Assembly (NCBI RefSeq): GCF_017810075.1
Contig: NZ_JADNYK010000008.1
Span: forward strand, 62,001-126,000
Length of the DNA: 64,000 bases
Direction: 5' to 3'
Origin: Pseudozobellia sp. WGM2
GTDB lineage: Bacteria; Bacteroidota; Bacteroidia; Flavobacteriales; Flavobacteriaceae
Of this stretch, positions 63,499 through 64,000 are shown one piece after another. The stretch's first letter is position 1. The number at the start of each line of letters is the position of its first letter. A program made the position numbers and the translations under genes. Under the pieces are notes generated by a model. The model had not been told where the DNA came from. It saw only the letters and a list, made by a program, of their open reading frames with translations, and did no database searches.

Positions 63499-64000
63499 CT
63501 AGTTAATTTTTTTGACTTGGTTTTCTTCAACCCCTAAGGCGCTCATCACCGAATTGAGGTTAGACTCATCCATGTCGACGGCTGTGCCCAAATCACCGGG
63601 TAGTACTACAATTCTAAAAATTTGGTTATTTGTTAAATCGGTAGCTACTAGTGTAGCATCAAATTCAGGTTCTAGAAGAACCGTATAATCACCTTGTGTA
63701 AAATCGAAATTGTAGTAGAGCAAACCTTCGTCAGAGAAAAATGGTTGAGGTAATTGACGCCAAACATCCAGTCCGTCATTCACTTCTTCCAAACGATACA
63801 TCAATATTACATCATCTGGAATAAGAACAATATCAGAAGGGTATTCACTGAAAAATTCGTATCGATTAAGATCCGCATTGAAACTTAGATTGACATCTAT
63901 TTCGAATGCTGCAGCTTCAAACTCGGCTCCTGATGGGCCCGGTTCACCGTCCCGTCCCGGTATTCCTTCAGGGCCTTCGCACGAAATTATAAATAGGGTT
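63499..64000 (-). CDS. Collagen-like lipoprotein, N-terminus beyond the window
   Basis: At least 167 aa; the frame is open to the right edge, so the signal peptide start is missing. The visible N-terminus is LFIISC (lipobox) followed at once by a short collagen-type Gly-X-Y run, GPEGIPGRDGEPGPSG, then a beta-rich domain (YEFFSEYPSDIVLIPDDVIL, VWRQLPQPFFSDEGLLYY, TLVATDLTNNQIFRIVV). This collagen-stub lipoprotein type is common in Flavobacteria; function unknown. Confidence 0.8.
   Translation of the reverse strand, partial: TLFIISCEGPEGIPGRDGEPGPSGAEFEAAAFEIDVNLSFNADLNRYEFFSEYPSDIVLIPDDVILMYRLEEVNDGLDVWRQLPQPFFSDEGLLYYNFDFTQGDYTVLLEPEFDATLVATDLTNNQIFRIVVLPGDLGTAVDMDESNLNSVMSALGVEENQVKKIN

Overview
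The window reads as the chromosome of a Bacteroidota bacterium, most likely a marine member of the Flavobacteriaceae. The evidence is promoters of the TTTG/TAnnTTTG type, many lipoproteins, LytS/LytTR signalling with TPR repeats, a MoxR-DUF58-DUF4129-DUF4350 cluster, and a large HEAT/cytochrome c lipoprotein. I cannot name the genus. I see no rRNA, tRNA, CRISPR array or prophage.

Layout. 1-16.2 kb is mostly housekeeping and envelope genes: the guaA 3' part, a LysM lipoprotein, an OsmC protein, a DUF922 protease-like protein, an outer-membrane protein, three small lipoproteins, a LytS/LytTR pair, a sugar isomerase, pyrG, yidC and a three-domain fasciclin lipoprotein. 16.6-33.1 kb is an accessory island. 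Every gene in it lies on the + strand except one decayed IS110-type transposase, and the genes are unrelated small modules: NmrA+AraC, Crp/Fnr+SDR, ArsR+SRPBCC/VOC+DoxX, a CocE-type hydrolase, a phosphodiesterase, an NTF2-like protein, a lipoprotein, DinB, a methyltransferase and an AT-rich pair of unknowns. The modules are separated by palindromic spacers. Several spacers carry short end boxes starting GTT that are complementary to a box ending AAC just after the same module's last gene. This is the organisation of integron gene cassettes (attC R' and R'' boxes), but no integrase is present and the boxes do not fit the classical GTTRRRY. I regard it as a putative CALIN-like array or a related hairpin-dependent cassette system.

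33.2-64 kb is again core-like: mnmA, a 126-bp tandem repeat, nitronate monooxygenase, the HEAT/cytochrome lipoprotein, a WYL regulator and VOC protein, an esterase, a DUF3500 protein, the RDD / SpoIIM-DUF4129-DUF4350-MoxR-DUF58 cluster, a TRIC channel, a cyclophilin divergent from a Nudix CoA pyrophosphatase, an acyltransferase, an ECF sigma factor with an overlapping 4-TM partner, NDH-2, xerD, aroQ, lpdA, DUF1572 with msrB, and a collagen-like lipoprotein running off the right edge.

The most interesting items are the cassette-like array (with matched end boxes, a three-copy palindromic repeat and an IS110 scar beside one site), a palindrome shared by the promoters of a Crp/Fnr regulator and its neighbouring SDR gene, a direct repeat straddling the arsR-type promoter, and the overlapping unknown gene pair at 31.7-33.1 kb.
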